This document shows, piece by piece, positions 8,785 to 19,980 of a stretch of DNA of 59,916 bases (its first letter is position 1; each line of letters opens with the position of its first letter). Source of the DNA: an uncultured Clostridia bacterium (GTDB lineage Bacteria; Bacillota; Clostridia; TANB77; CAG-508); contig CALXWR010000003.1 in NCBI GenBank assembly GCA_944392465.1, positions 1 through 59,916 of the forward strand, in the 5' to 3' direction. Under the pieces are notes generated by a model that was not told where the DNA came from, searched no databases, and saw only the letters and a list, made by a program, of their open reading frames with translations. The position numbers and the translations under genes are program-made.

Positions 8785-10105
8785 TTACATAATATTTGCT
8801 ACTAATTCTAATCTATCTACATCTTCTATCTTTACTTTTTTTAATACATTATCTAGATTTTCGTTTGTTTCTAGTTTAACTACCATATAATTTGTAGTGT
8901 GTCCTTTCATATACCTTTTGCCATTTTCCAAATGAGGCTCTTCAAATAATACTTCTACTTCTTTTCCTATATACTTTTTATTATATTCTCTTTCATATTT
9001 GTTTGATAATTCTATAAGTTTTCTACTTCTTTCTTCTTTTACTCGTCCATCTACTTGATTTGGCATTACTGCTGCTCTTGTTCCCTTTCTTTGGGAATAT
9101 TTAAATACATGCATTTTATAAAATTTTATTTCTTCTAAATTTTTATATGTAATACCAAACTCCTCTTCTGTTTCCCCTGGAAAACCAACTATTACATCTG
9201 TTGTTAATGAAACATTTGGATATGTTTTTCTTAATAAATGAACCCCATTTTTAAATTCTTCTATTGTATATCTTCTATTCATTCTTTTTAATGTATTATT
9301 ACAAGCACTTTGAAGTGATAAATGAAATTGATCACATATTTTATCTAATTTAGATAGTCTTTTTACAAACTCTTCTGTTATTAATGTTGGCTCTAATGAT
9401 CCGAAGTCTTATTCTTTTTATTCCCTCTATTTCATTTATATTTTCCAACAAATCAATTAACATATATCCATTATTAAAATCTCTACCATAAGAAGCCAAA
9501 TGAATGCCAGTAATAACAACTTCTTTTATTCCTTCCTTTGCTATTTTTGTTATCTCACTTATTACACTTTCACTTTTTCTACTTCTTATGTGACCTCTTG
9601 CGTATGGAATTATACAATATGAACAAAATCTATCACAGCCATCCTGAACTTTTATAACAGCTCTTGTTTTTTCCGTAAAAGTAACATCGCCAAAATCACT
9701 ATATTCTTCTTCATGTAGCACATCTGTAATTATATCCTTGTTTTTGTTTGAATTTTCATTTATATATTTTTCTATATATTTAACTATATCTTTCTTTTCA
9801 TTTGTTCCAAGGATTAAATCAATTTCCGAAATTTTTTCTAAATCATCTTTGGCAACTTGTGCATAGCATCCACAAGCCACAAGTATAGCATTCGTGCTTA
9901 GTTCCTTTACTTTTCTAAGCATCTGTCTTGATTTTCTATCAGCCATATTTGTAACTGTACAAGTATTTACTATGTAAATATCTGCTATATCATCAAATTC
10001 TCCAATCTCATATCCACTATTTTTAAATTCTTGTATCATTGCATTTGTTTCATATTGATTTACTTTACAACCTAGTGTATAAAATGCTACTTTTTTATTT
10101 TTCAT
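8785..10105 (-). CDS. mtaB: tRNA threonylcarbamoyladenosine methylthiotransferase MtaB, reading frame shifts +1 at an in-frame CGG
   Basis: Radical-SAM enzyme that converts t6A37 to ms2t6A37 in tRNA. The first part (YTLGCKVNQYETNAM; CTVTNMADRKSRQ; radical-SAM triad CDRFCSYC) reads to IKRIRL, then meets CGG at 9401-9403. In that frame it ends soon after. Reading CGGA as one residue continues the family sequence: SLEPTLITEEFVKRLSK, HLSLQS, then KRMNRRYTIEEF and the C-terminal TRAM-like domain to 8785. Total 439 residues, the normal MtaB length. The family has Gly at the shifted position (LGSLEP), the residue obtained if the C is skipped. Second of four CGG shifts in the window. Confidence 0.88.
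9400..9403 (-). other. +1 frameshift site CGGA in mtaB (codon 235)
   Basis: Coding strand: ATA AGA CTT CGGA TCA TTA GAG. Taking the four bases as one residue restores R-L-x-S-L-E-P, where family members carry Gly. No homopolymer run lies at the site. Confidence 0.82.
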
Positions 10106-10144
10106 TTATGCTACCTCTTTCATTCTGTTTTTTTAGTAAACAAT

Positions 10145-10153
10145 ATTATACCA
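10145..10153 (-). promoter_or_regulatory. Extended -10 promoter of mtaB
   Basis: TGG-TATAAT on the minus strand (10145-10153), about 40 bases before the mtaB start. No clear -35 hexamer is visible. Confidence 0.5.
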
Positions 10154-10257
10154 TAATTTTCATATTAATGCTAGAATTTATTTTATTATTAAAACTGGAC
10201 GTGACGTAATATGTGTATTTGTTGCATCTAGATTATAATAACCACACATCACTACAG

Positions 10258-10299
10258 GCAAAAATAACAGTTACTTAAATTAAAAGTAACTGTTATTTG
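10258..10299 (-). terminator. Terminator after groEL
   Basis: Perfect 15-bp inverted repeat (AAATAACAGTTACTT and its complement, 7-base loop), followed on the minus strand by TTG. It starts a few bases past the groEL stop codon. Confidence 0.75.
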
Positions 10300-10304
10300 T
10301 ATTA

Positions 10305-11945
<1,641 letters not shown>

Positions 11946-12000
11946 TTACCTCCCAAAATTATGTGCAAATTAAATTGCATATTATATAAAATTAATTATA

Positions 12001-12288
<288 letters not shown>

Positions 12289-12394
12289 CTACCTCCTTAA
12301 AAATTTAACCCATTTCTTCTTTGTATATATTAATATGTAGTAAATGATATATATATGAATTCATTTTTTTGCATATCAATATACAATTACATTG

Positions 12395-12421
12395 TTAGCA
12401 CTCTTTTGTTTTGACTGCTAA
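12395..12421. promoter_or_regulatory. CIRCE operator (HrcA-binding site)
   Basis: TTAGCACTC, a 9-base spacer, then GACTGCTAA, matching the CIRCE consensus (TTAGCACTC-N9-GAGTGCTAA) with one mismatch. It lies just downstream of the -10 box of the groES-groEL promoter, the usual place for HrcA repression. Confidence 0.92.
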
Positions 12422-12422
12422 T

Positions 12423-12451
12423 AATGTATACCCTATTTTACTAAAAGTCAA
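12423..12451 (-). promoter_or_regulatory. Sigma-A promoter of groES-groEL
   Basis: Minus strand: -35 TTGACT (12446-12451), a 17-base spacer, -10 TACATT (12423-12428). Its start region falls inside the CIRCE operator. Confidence 0.7.
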
Positions 12452-12506
12452 TACTTATTTTTAAATTTTCACAAAATATTCACATTAGTTTTGAATACGT
12501 TTTATA

Positions 12507-12535
12507 TTGACAGATTATAAAAAAAATGGTATTTT
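12507..12535 (+). promoter_or_regulatory. Promoter of the DUF4190 gene
   Basis: TTGACA at 12507-12512, a 17-base spacer that ends in TGG, and -10 TATTTT at 12530-12535. A perfect AAAGGAGGG ribosome-binding site follows before the ATG at 12565. Confidence 0.55.
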
Positions 12536-12564
12536 TGTTATATTAATAAAAGGAGGGATTAAAT

Positions 12565-12858
12565 ATGGAACCTGAAACAAATAAAGATTTAGAAACAAAA
12601 GGAACTGGCTTTGGAATTGCTGCTTTAGTTCTTGGAATTATATCAATTATATTTTTATATTACATCATTATTTCTATAATAGCTGGTGTACTTGCAGTAG
12701 TATTTGGAATTATTGCTTTAAAGAAAGGTGACCGCTCTTTTGGAAAAACTGGTTTAGCACTAGGTATAGTTTCACTAATAATCACATTATTATTATTCTT
12801 ATTATTAGATGTGCTAGATGTATCAATCTTTATGATACCAGATTGGTATAAATTTTAA
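12565..12858 (+). CDS. DUF4190-like small membrane protein
   Basis: A 97-residue protein with a soluble start of about 15 residues and then hydrophobic segments at about 17-33, 35-50 and 64-82. The GIAALVLGIISI opening, the central GIIALKKGDRSFGKTGLALGI and the third helix are the hallmark of DUF4190 proteins. Function unknown. Ribosome-binding site AAAGGAGGG sets the start. It lies divergent from groES and about 60 bases ahead of deoD, so the two may share a transcript, though their products have no obvious link. Confidence 0.75.
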   Translation: MEPETNKDLETKGTGFGIAALVLGIISIIFLYYIIISIIAGVLAVVFGIIALKKGDRSFGKTGLALGIVSLIITLLLFLLLDVLDVSIFMIPDWYKF

Positions 12859-12920
12859 TAAAATTTATAGAAAGGAGCTTATGAATATTTAAGATTTTAA
12901 ATATATCATATAAGTTTAAT

Positions 12921-13628
12921 ATGTCAATTCATTGCGATGCAAAAAAAAACGATATAGAAAAAACTGTACTTATGCCAGGAGATCCTCTTAGAGCAAAATA
13001 TATTGCCGAAAACTTTCTTGATAATCCTAGGCTTGTTAATACAGTTAGAAATATACTTGCATATACTGGTACTTATAATAGTAAACCTATTACAGTTTTT
13101 TCTTCTGGAATGGGTATGCCTAGCATTGGTATATATTCTTATGAATTATACAAATTCTATGACGTAGAAAAAATTATTAGAATTGGATCTTGTGGCACAT
13201 ATAATAAAGATATTCATTTATTTGATACTATATTAGTTGATAAATCTTATACAGAAGGAAATTTTGCTTATGAATGGAGTGGAAAAAAAGAACATGTGTC
13301 AGTAGCTTCTAAGGAACTAAATGATTTGATAGATAACACAGCAAAAAAGCTTGGAATTAATTGTATTAGAGGAAATGCTTTTTGTAATGATTGCTTTGAT
13401 GGTTATTTAGACAATCTAGATGACTTTATAAGTAGACTACCTAAAGATGTTTTAGCTTGTGAAATGGAAGCTTTTGCTTTATTCTATATAGCTAAATATC
13501 TTGGTAAGCAAGCATCTTGCTTATTAACTGTAGTTGATGCATATTTCGAAAGTAAATCAATTACAGCTGAAGAAAGAGAACGTTCTTTAAATGAAATGAT
13601 TACTCTTGCATTAGAAAGTGTAAATTAA
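12921..13628 (+). CDS. deoD: Purine-nucleoside phosphorylase, DeoD type
   Basis: Hexameric phosphorylase that splits purine (deoxy)ribonucleosides with phosphate in the salvage pathway. The 235-residue sequence shows VLMPGDPLRAKYIAE (phosphate site), VFSSGMGMPSIGIYS, IRIGSCGTY, and the active-site CEMEAFALF. The start codon at 12921 has no good ribosome-binding site; a strong AAAGGAG at 12871-12877 instead precedes a three-codon ORF (ATG AAT ATT TAA). The true start could therefore depend on a leader or on re-initiation. No in-frame upstream start was found. Confidence 0.92.
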   Translation: MSIHCDAKKNDIEKTVLMPGDPLRAKYIAENFLDNPRLVNTVRNILAYTGTYNSKPITVFSSGMGMPSIGIYSYELYKFYDVEKIIRIGSCGTYNKDIHLFDTILVDKSYTEGNFAYEWSGKKEHVSVASKELNDLIDNTAKKLGINCIRGNAFCNDCFDGYLDNLDDFISRLPKDVLACEMEAFALFYIAKYLGKQASCLLTVVDAYFESKSITAEERERSLNEMITLALESVN

Positions 13629-13723
13629 TTTTCTAAACAAACTCCTTGCTTTTTGTAAAATTACAATTTAATGACTATTGCTAATACTAAAACCTTCAAA
13701 AAGCAATTATAACATTTTAATGT

Positions 13724-13768
13724 AAAAAAACTGAAATTTTAAGATGAACTTAAAATTTCAGTTTTTTT
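13724..13768. terminator. Bidirectional terminator between deoD and mgtA
   Basis: Long AT-rich hairpin (CTGAAATTTTAAG / CTTAAAATTTCAG, 4-base loop) with A-run before and T-run after, so it can end transcription from both convergent genes. Confidence 0.85.
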
Positions 13769-13809
13769 GATTTATATCTTTATTTAATTAGCCTATATTT
13801 AAAAATATT

Positions 13810-16380
13810 TTATAACCATTCACCATATTTTTTAATATATTTTCTCTTTACAAAAGAAGCTAAGAAACAGTATAAAACTGGTACTAGGAGAATAACTGAA
13901 AAATATTGAAGTGGTATTGGAACTAATCCTATTGCCTTTCCTATAAAAGTAAATGGTACTAATATTGCAACAATACTTAAAATAATAGATGTTGCATAAA
14001 CAGGTTTTGATGCATTACTTTGTATAAAAGGTGTTTTTCCTGTTCTTATGATGTGCAATCCAACTAAGTTTGAAACTACTCCATATGAAAACCATATTGA
14101 TTGGAATAAAGCTGCATCTGACATTCTTAATCCATATCCATACCATAAAATTGCGAATACCATTAAGTCGAAAATAGAACTTGCAGGTCCCATACATAAC
14201 ATAAATCGTTTTAAACTTTTTATATCCCATATACGAGGTCTATCTAAATATTCTCTATCCACATTATCATATGGTATTGATAATTGTCCAATATCATATA
14301 TTAAACTTTGTACTAATAACTGAATTGGTGTTATTGGGAAAAATGGCAATAATATACTTGCTATAAATACTGATAGAACTTCTCCAAAGTTAAAACTTAC
14401 CGCCATTTTTACATATTTTTGTAAATTTCCAAACGTTTTTCTTCCTTCTATTACACCATCTGTTAAAACATTTAAATCTTTTTCAAGTAATATTATATCT
14501 GCAGTTTCTTTAGTTATATCTACAGCTGTATCCACAGATATTCCTACTTCTGCATTATGCATAGATGGTGCATCATTAATACCATCTCCCATGTAACCTA
14601 CAACATTTCCTGCATCTTTTAAAACTCTTATAATTCTTGCTTTTTGAATAGGAGAAAGTTTTGCAAATACATTGGTTTTCTTTAAAATTCTTCTTAACGC
14701 TGCATCTGATAATTTTTCAACTTTGCTTCCCAAAACAATCTTATTTGTATTTATTTTAACTTTATCACAAATTGCTTTTGTTACATATTCATTATCTCCA
14801 GTAAGAACTATTACTCTTATGCCATCTTTGTTCAATCTTTGAATAGCCTTTTCTGCACTCTCTTTTGGTGGGTCTAAGAATCCAACAAATCCCATTAATA
14901 CCATTTTACATTCATCTTTGACTGAAAATTTCTTTATGTTATTTATATCATTTTTTTGACAAATTGCTACAACTCTTAAGCCTTCCATGTTTAATTGTTT
15001 AGTCATTTCTATTAATTCTTTCTTTTTATCCTTAGTTAAATCTGATACTTCTCCTTTATAATCTACTAAAGTACAAATATTTAATATTTCTTCAACTGCT
15101 CCTTTAGTAATTAATTGCTTCTTTTTTCCATCAGACACTACAACTGATAATCTTCTTCTTGAAAAATCAAATGGTATTTCATCTACTTTTTCATAATTTT
15201 CTTCAATTCCTTTTAATTCTGTCCTTTTAGCCCTTTTTATAACTGCTTCATCAATGCTACCTTCTAACCCTGTTTGAAAATAGGCATTTAAAAATGCATG
15301 TTTTAAAACTCTAGTATCTTCTTCTCCTTCTACATTCAAATATTTTTCAAGAACTATTTTATCCTCTGTAAGTGTTCCTGTTTTATCGGTACATAAAATA
15401 TTCATAGCCCCAAAGCTTTGTATACTATCTAACCTTTTTACTATTGTTTTTTTCTTAGACATCCTAGTTGCACCTTTTGCTAAACTAGATGAAAGAATTA
15501 CTGGTAAAAGAAGTGGAGTTATACCAATAGCTATTGCAACAGCAAATGTAAAAGCTGTTATTGTTCCGTGTTTTGCCGCATTTGCGATAAAGGTAATTGG
15601 TATTATTACGGTCATAAATCTAATTAACAATTTACTTACACTATCAATTCCTTTTTGGAAAGCTGTTTTTGGTTTTTCATCTGTTATTGTATCAGCTACT
15701 TTTCCAAAATATGTTCCATCTCCTACTCTAAACACTATACCTTTACCAGAACCACTTACAACATTGGTTCCCATAAAGCATATTGTATCTAAATCTGTTA
15801 TATCTTCTATATTTTTTTGCTCTGATTCAGCTAGTTTTTTTACCGAATCACTTTCTCCTGTAAGAGATGATTGATTTATAAATAAATCGCTTGCCTCTAT
15901 TATTCTAACATCTGCCGGAATTAAATCTCCAGCACTAAATAATACTACATCACCTACTGTGATTTCTGATGATGGTATTTTTATTTCTTTCCCGTTTCTT
16001 AATACATTAGATCTAGCTGAAACCAAATTTTTTAGTTTTTCAGCTGCTTTATTCGACCTATATACTTCAAAAAATTCCAGAAATGTACTAACTAAAATTA
16101 ATATTAATATAACAGAAATATTAGCATAACTTGGTGGATTTGTTAATATAACATCTGTATAAAATAATACTAAAGCAATTCCTAACAAAATTAAATTAAA
16201 TGTGCTAAATAGACTTTCAAAAAAATAGTTATACCATTTTTTTGGCTTTTTTTGTTTCATTATGTTTTTTCCATATTTGTTCAAATTACTAACAGCTTCA
16301 CTTGATGTTAACCCTCTTTTTTTAAAGTTGTTTTCTTTTAAAAATTCTTCTACACTGCTTGTACACTCTTTCTCGTACAT
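13810..16380 (-). CDS. mgtA: Magnesium-translocating P-type ATPase (MgtA/MgtB type)
   Basis: Membrane pump importing Mg2+. The 856-residue protein has the class III ATPase layout: N-terminal cytoplasmic segment, two membrane helices near 50-110, the actuator motif SLTGESDSV near 170, the TM4 segment GITPLLLPVI, the phosphorylation motif CTDKTGTLT near 332-340, the hinge GDGINDAPS and a six-helix C-terminal membrane domain. TPLLLPV and KRLDSIQSFGAM next to DKTGTLT resemble MgtA/MgtB rather than Ca2+ pumps. GAGGG precedes the ATG. No M-box Mg2+ riboswitch was recognised upstream. Confidence 0.9.
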   Translation of the reverse strand: MYEKECTSSVEEFLKENNFKKRGLTSSEAVSNLNKYGKNIMKQKKPKKWYNYFFESLFSTFNLILLGIALVLFYTDVILTNPPSYANISVILILILVSTFLEFFEVYRSNKAAEKLKNLVSARSNVLRNGKEIKIPSSEITVGDVVLFSAGDLIPADVRIIEASDLFINQSSLTGESDSVKKLAESEQKNIEDITDLDTICFMGTNVVSGSGKGIVFRVGDGTYFGKVADTITDEKPKTAFQKGIDSVSKLLIRFMTVIIPITFIANAAKHGTITAFTFAVAIAIGITPLLLPVILSSSLAKGATRMSKKKTIVKRLDSIQSFGAMNILCTDKTGTLTEDKIVLEKYLNVEGEEDTRVLKHAFLNAYFQTGLEGSIDEAVIKRAKRTELKGIEENYEKVDEIPFDFSRRRLSVVVSDGKKKQLITKGAVEEILNICTLVDYKGEVSDLTKDKKKELIEMTKQLNMEGLRVVAICQKNDINNIKKFSVKDECKMVLMGFVGFLDPPKESAEKAIQRLNKDGIRVIVLTGDNEYVTKAICDKVKINTNKIVLGSKVEKLSDAALRRILKKTNVFAKLSPIQKARIIRVLKDAGNVVGYMGDGINDAPSMHNAEVGISVDTAVDITKETADIILLEKDLNVLTDGVIEGRKTFGNLQKYVKMAVSFNFGEVLSVFIASILLPFFPITPIQLLVQSLIYDIGQLSIPYDNVDREYLDRPRIWDIKSLKRFMLCMGPASSIFDLMVFAILWYGYGLRMSDAALFQSIWFSYGVVSNLVGLHIIRTGKTPFIQSNASKPVYATSIILSIVAILVPFTFIGKAIGLVPIPLQYFSVILLVPVLYCFLASFVKRKYIKKYGEWL

Positions 16381-16415
16381 TAACTTTACCCTCTTTCGTT
16401 CATTTTCTATTTCAA

Positions 16416-16424
16416 ATTATATCA
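16416..16424 (-). promoter_or_regulatory. Extended -10 promoter of mgtA
   Basis: TGA-TATAAT on the minus strand about 36 bases before the mgtA start. The -35 region is poor, consistent with the extended -10 class. Confidence 0.5.
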
Positions 16425-16582
16425 CAAAATTTTAATATTACCAGTTTTTAACTAAAATAAATTATTTTATTTTCTGTAAAATATTTTTTTAGTAAATTTA
16501 TTATATCTATCTATTTAATTTCTATTCATTTATAAAAACATAAACAATACATAAATAGCATAATATATCTTAGGTGAACCTT

Positions 16583-17806
16583 ATGAAGTTTTTGATTTTA
16601 TCTTTTAAAAAGAATATTTTACCTACTATATTATTTATAATAACTATTCTATTAGTAATATTTTCACAATCTAATTTAGATGCAACTAAAAGAGGATTAG
16701 AATTATGGGCTACTACTGTCGTTCCTGCTCTTTTCCCTTTTTTTGTTGTAACTAATCTACTTTCTCAAACAAAAGTTGTAGATATTTTGGGAAAGTTATT
16801 TGATAAATTAATGAAACCCCTTTTTAATGTTCCTGGAATTGGAGGTTTTGCTTTTGTTATGGGTTTAATTAGTGGTTACCCAGTAGGAGCAAAAGTTGTT
16901 TCCAATTTTAGAGAACAAAATTTAGTAACTAAAGATGAAGGAGAAAGACTTTTAGCTTTTACGAATAACTCAGGTCCTTTATTTATTTTAAGTAGTGTTG
17001 GCATTGGACTTTTTGGAGATACAAAAACTGGTATTTTATTATTATGCACTCATATTTTAAGTTGTATTACTGTTGGAATTATATTAGGAAAATTTTCTAA
17101 AAAAGCAGATGAAGAATTTAAATTAAGAATGAATACAAAATTAACACGTAAAACATCTGAATCATACACTATTCCAAATACTCATAATGTTACATTAAAA
17201 AATTTAGGAGAAATTTTAGCAAATAGTATTAACAATTCTATATCTACTATATTTCTTATTGGTGGTTTTGTAGTTATTTTCTCTGTAATTATATCAATAC
17301 TAAATAAAACTCATACACTAGATTTATTAAGTAATTTATTAAAACCTATTTTACAAATAATTAATATTGACATAGATTTTGCCAAACCTTTACTTTCAGG
17401 TATAATAGAACTTACTAATGGAGTAAAACAAGTTTCTAGCATACATATTAAAGCTATTTCTCAAAACGTTATAATTTGTGCTTTCCTTTTAGGATTTGGT
17501 GGTTTTTCTGTTTTGCTTCAAGTATTTAGTATTGTTTCCAAGACAGATTTATCTATAAAAAAATATATAATTGGAAAATTTATGCAAGGCATATTTGCAA
17601 GTTTTTATACATTCTTAGCATTAAAATTAATACCATTTATTAATTTAGATATTGTAGAAACATCTAACAATATTTCAAATACTATAAATTTGCAAACTAA
17701 TAATATAACATCTTTTTTCTATAACATAGGATTAACTACAATATTTCTTGCTTTAGCATTTATTATATTAAGATTATTTAATAAAATTTATAGAAAATTA
17801 ACTTAA
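16583..17806 (+). CDS. ylbJ: Sporulation integral membrane protein YlbJ
   Basis: A 407-residue polytopic membrane protein with two nucleoside-recognition (Gate)-type domains. Seen: an N-terminal helix (LPTILFIITILLVIFS), GLELWATTVVPALFPFFVVTNL, then GFAFVMGLISGYPVGAKVVSNF and TNNSGPLFILSSVGIGLFG, the YlbJ signature. In Bacillus YlbJ is made under sigma-E in the mother cell and is needed for heat-resistant spores. The ATG at 16583 is preferred over a GTG at 16574 because AGGTGA lies five bases before it. With spo0A at 25.4 kb it shows that the organism sporulates or descends from spore formers. Confidence 0.9.
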   Translation: MKFLILSFKKNILPTILFIITILLVIFSQSNLDATKRGLELWATTVVPALFPFFVVTNLLSQTKVVDILGKLFDKLMKPLFNVPGIGGFAFVMGLISGYPVGAKVVSNFREQNLVTKDEGERLLAFTNNSGPLFILSSVGIGLFGDTKTGILLLCTHILSCITVGIILGKFSKKADEEFKLRMNTKLTRKTSESYTIPNTHNVTLKNLGEILANSINNSISTIFLIGGFVVIFSVIISILNKTHTLDLLSNLLKPILQIINIDIDFAKPLLSGIIELTNGVKQVSSIHIKAISQNVIICAFLLGFGGFSVLLQVFSIVSKTDLSIKKYIIGKFMQGIFASFYTFLALKLIPFINLDIVETSNNISNTINLQTNNITSFFYNIGLTTIFLALAFIILRLFNKIYRKLT

Positions 17807-17888
17807 GAAAAGAATAAATTATTTACACACGAATATATTTAATAATATTAATAATATATATAAATTTAATAAGTCTGGAGTGATTTTT

Positions 17889-18128
17889 ATGGATAGAAAT
17901 ATGGATAATATGAATAATTTTTATGGTATGCCCCCTTTTAATTATGATGCAAATTTTGATCCTAATATGAATGATAATCCTATGTTCAACCCTATTATGC
18001 AATATGAACAAGCATATATGTATTATAAATATTTAACTCAACAAGTTGAATATAAGATAAAGTGTAAAGAATATGATAAAATGTGTGCATCTAATGGACG
18101 AAGTGAAAATCCAAGGAATAGAGACTAA
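17889..18128 (+). CDS. Small Asn/Met/Tyr-rich hypothetical protein, possible spore-coat component
   Basis: A 79-residue protein with no recognised domain. It is rich in Asn, Met, Tyr and Pro in the first half (MDRNMDNMNNFYGMPPFN) and has a more helical second half (YEQAYMYYKYLTQQVEYKIK). The start is ATG at 17889, since GGAG lies eight bases upstream and an earlier GTG would overlap that site. It follows ylbJ by about 80 bases on the same strand; this and the composition suggest a spore-coat-like role, which is inference only. Confidence 0.5.
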   Translation: MDRNMDNMNNFYGMPPFNYDANFDPNMNDNPMFNPIMQYEQAYMYYKYLTQQVEYKIKCKEYDKMCASNGRSENPRNRD

Positions 18129-18144
18129 AAAATTTCATACTGCA

Positions 18145-18178
18145 TAAAAAAACAAGTAAATTTTTGTAACTTACTTGT
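18145..18178 (-). terminator. Terminator after tRNA-Met
   Basis: ACAAGTAA / TTACTTGT stem followed on the minus strand by seven T. It can also end the convergent small ORF on the plus strand, though the plus-strand tail is weaker. Confidence 0.75.
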
Positions 18179-18188
18179 CTTTATATAT

Positions 18189-18265
18189 TGGTAGCGAGAA
18201 ATGGATTCGAACCATCGACCCACTGGGTATGAACCAGTTGCTCTAGCCAACTGAGCTATCTCGCC
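18189..18265 (-). tRNA. tRNA-Met (anticodon CAT), elongator type
   Basis: A full cloverleaf of 77 bases including encoded CCA: acceptor GGCGAGA/TCTCGCT, D-stem GCTC/GAGC, anticodon stem ACTGG/CCAGT with loop TTCATAC, T-stem GATGG/CCATT with TTCGAAT loop. The anticodon stem lacks the GGG/CCC of initiator tRNA, and position 1:72 can pair. The body resembles Bacillus elongator tRNA-Met. A lysidine-modified tRNA-Ile(CAT) cannot be excluded from the sequence alone. Confidence 0.93.
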
Positions 18266-18284
18266 ATATGTAAACGCATTTAAA

Positions 18285-18313
18285 ATTATAAATGTTTTTT
18301 TTGTATTTGTCAA
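18285..18313 (-). promoter_or_regulatory. Consensus sigma-A promoter of tRNA-Met
   Basis: TTGACA (18308-18313), exact 17-base spacer, TATAAT (18285-18290) on the minus strand, about 20 bases before the tRNA. Perfect consensus, as expected of a stable RNA promoter. Confidence 0.88.
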
Positions 18314-18321
18314 GTATATAA

Positions 18322-18361
18322 TACAAAATTTTATTGTATAGGATCCCCTATACAATAAAAT
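18322..18361 (-). terminator. Terminator after the 18.4-kb hypothetical gene
   Basis: Perfect 15-bp inverted repeat around ATCC (18328-18361), with TTTTGT following on the minus strand. It isolates the upstream gene from the tRNA promoter. Confidence 0.8.
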
Positions 18362-18397
18362 CTATATAATCTAACTCGTATTTTTTTATTTGCTATA

Positions 18398-18733
18398 TTA
18401 GTCATCTCTTCCTCTTCCTGCTTCTTTGCTTTGTTCTGCTTTAGGCTCATTTGCTTTTGCAAAATTTCCTTTTGCCTTAGATGTTAGCTCATCACCTTTA
18501 ACTTCAACATTTTTAAGCATTTCCCTTCTTTGTTGTTTGCTTGAACCTCTACCACCATTTCCATAGTTTTCTGCTTCTTGATCTATTTTAGCGCTTGACT
18601 TTGCAAGAGCAGCTTCTGTTGGATCTGCTGAATTTATACTTAATTCTGCAAGTTCTGTTGTACTATAATCAGGTCCTAAAGTTTCATTCCAAAACTTGCT
18701 TAATCCTTTTTTTATTTTTTCTAATATACTCAT
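18398..18733 (-). CDS. Hypothetical hydrophilic protein, 111 residues
   Basis: No family recognised. It starts MSILEKIKKGLSKFWNETLG, a possible amphipathic helix, and continues with a charged, Ala/Lys/Glu-rich, probably disordered region (SSKQQRREMLKNVEVKGDEL; AKANEPKAEQSKEAGRGRDD). No signal peptide or membrane segment. The ATG is preceded by GAGGTAATTGAA. It lies downstream of rpoD on the same strand and has its own strong terminator. Confidence 0.6.
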   Translation of the reverse strand: MSILEKIKKGLSKFWNETLGPDYSTTELAELSINSADPTEAALAKSSAKIDQEAENYGNGGRGSSKQQRREMLKNVEVKGDELTSKAKGNFAKANEPKAEQSKEAGRGRDD

Positions 18734-18832
18734 TTCAATTACCTCATTTTTTCTATAAAACTTTTTAAATTACTGTATTTTCAATAACACTACATATATA
18801 TATTAACATAATTTTACAGAAAAATCAAGTTT

Positions 18833-19969
18833 TTAACTCATATAATCTCTTAATTTCTTACTTCTACTAGGATGTCTAAGTTTTCTTAATGCCTTTGCTT
18901 CTATTTGTCTTATTCTTTCTCTTGTAACATCAAATTGTTTTCCTACTTCTTCAAGGGTTCTTGCTTTTCCATCTTCTAAGCCAAATCTAAGTTTTAAAAC
19001 CATTGCTTCTCTAGGAGTTAAAGTATTCATAACCTCTTCTAATTGTTCTTTTAAAAGTGTATGTGCTGCTGAATCTTGTGGAGCTGGACTATCTTCATCT
19101 TGAATAAAATCACCTAAATGACTATCATCTTCTTCTCCAATTGGTGTTTCTAAAGATACTGGGTCTTGTGCTATTTTTTGTATTTCCATTACTTTTTCAG
19201 GTGAAATTTCCATTTCTTTTGCTATTTCTTCTGGTGTTGGCTCTCTACCATTTTGTTGTAGCAATTGCCTTGATGTACGAATTAATTTGTTTATTGTTTC
19301 TACCATGTGAACAGGAATTCTTATAGTTCTTGCTTGATCCGCTATAGCTCTAGTAATAGCTTGTCTAATCCACCATGTTGCATACGTACTAAATTTAAAT
19401 CCCTTATTATAATCAAATTTTTCTACAGCTTTTATTAATCCCATATTTCCTTCTTGAATTAAGTCTAAAAATAACATTCCTCTACCAACATATTTTTTTG
19501 CTATACTTACAACTAACCTAAGATTTGATTCTGCTAGTTTTTTCTTTGCATCTTCGTCTCCATCCATTATTTTCTTAGCTAAATCTGCTTCTTCTTCATA
19601 AGTAAGTAAAGGTATTTTTCCTATTTCTCTTAAATACATTCTTACTGGATCATCTACACTAACGCCATCGATGTTTTGTACATCCATTTCTTCTAGTTTT
19701 ATTTCTTCTACATTTTCTAAATCTTCCACATCTGGCTCATCTAAATCATCATTTAAATCTACACCTAAATCCTCGAAAGCATCAAATACTTTATCTATTT
19801 CTTCTGGACTTGTGTCATCCAATTCAGTAGCAAGCTCGCCATAAGTAATCTTTCCTTTTTCTTTTGCCTTTTCTATTATCTTTTTCACTTTATCTTCTGC
19901 TATTTCTTTTGCTTTTTCTTTTTTATTCATATTTTCTTCCAATATTTCAGACTTCTCTGATTTTTTCAT
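18833..19969 (-). CDS. rpoD: RNA polymerase primary sigma factor SigA/RpoD
   Basis: Housekeeping sigma factor. The 378-residue protein has an acidic N-terminal region 1.1 (about 1-100), region 1.2 ([21 protein letters not shown]), region 2 with [20 protein letters not shown] and [20 protein letters not shown], region 3, and region 4.2 ([20 protein letters not shown]). Length and layout match Firmicute SigA. It lies 11 bases after dnaG, the classic dnaG-rpoD pair. Consensus -35/-10 boxes found throughout the window fit this factor. Confidence 0.97.
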   Translation of the reverse strand: MKKSEKSEILEENMNKKEKAKEIAEDKVKKIIEKAKEKGKITYGELATELDDTSPEEIDKVFDAFEDLGVDLNDDLDEPDVEDLENVEEIKLEEMDVQNIDGVSVDDPVRMYLREIGKIPLLTYEEEADLAKKIMDGDEDAKKKLAESNLRLVVSIAKKYVGRGMLFLDLIQEGNMGLIKAVEKFDYNKGFKFSTYATWWIRQAITRAIADQARTIRIPVHMVETINKLIRTSRQLLQQNGREPTPEEIAKEMEISPEKVMEIQKIAQDPVSLETPIGEEDDSHLGDFIQDEDSPAPQDSAAHTLLKEQLEEVMNTLTPREAMVLKLRFGLEDGKARTLEEVGKQFDVTRERIRQIEAKALRKLRHPSRSKKLRDYMS

Positions 19970-19980
19970 TATTTTACCTC

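Noticed and set aside
16381..16582. Mg2+-sensing riboswitch before the MgtA-type gene
   Set aside because: The leader is short and AT-rich, without M-box features.
18189..18265. Initiator tRNA
   Set aside because: The anticodon stem lacks three G:C pairs next to the loop and the first acceptor pair is not the C:A-type mismatch of initiators.
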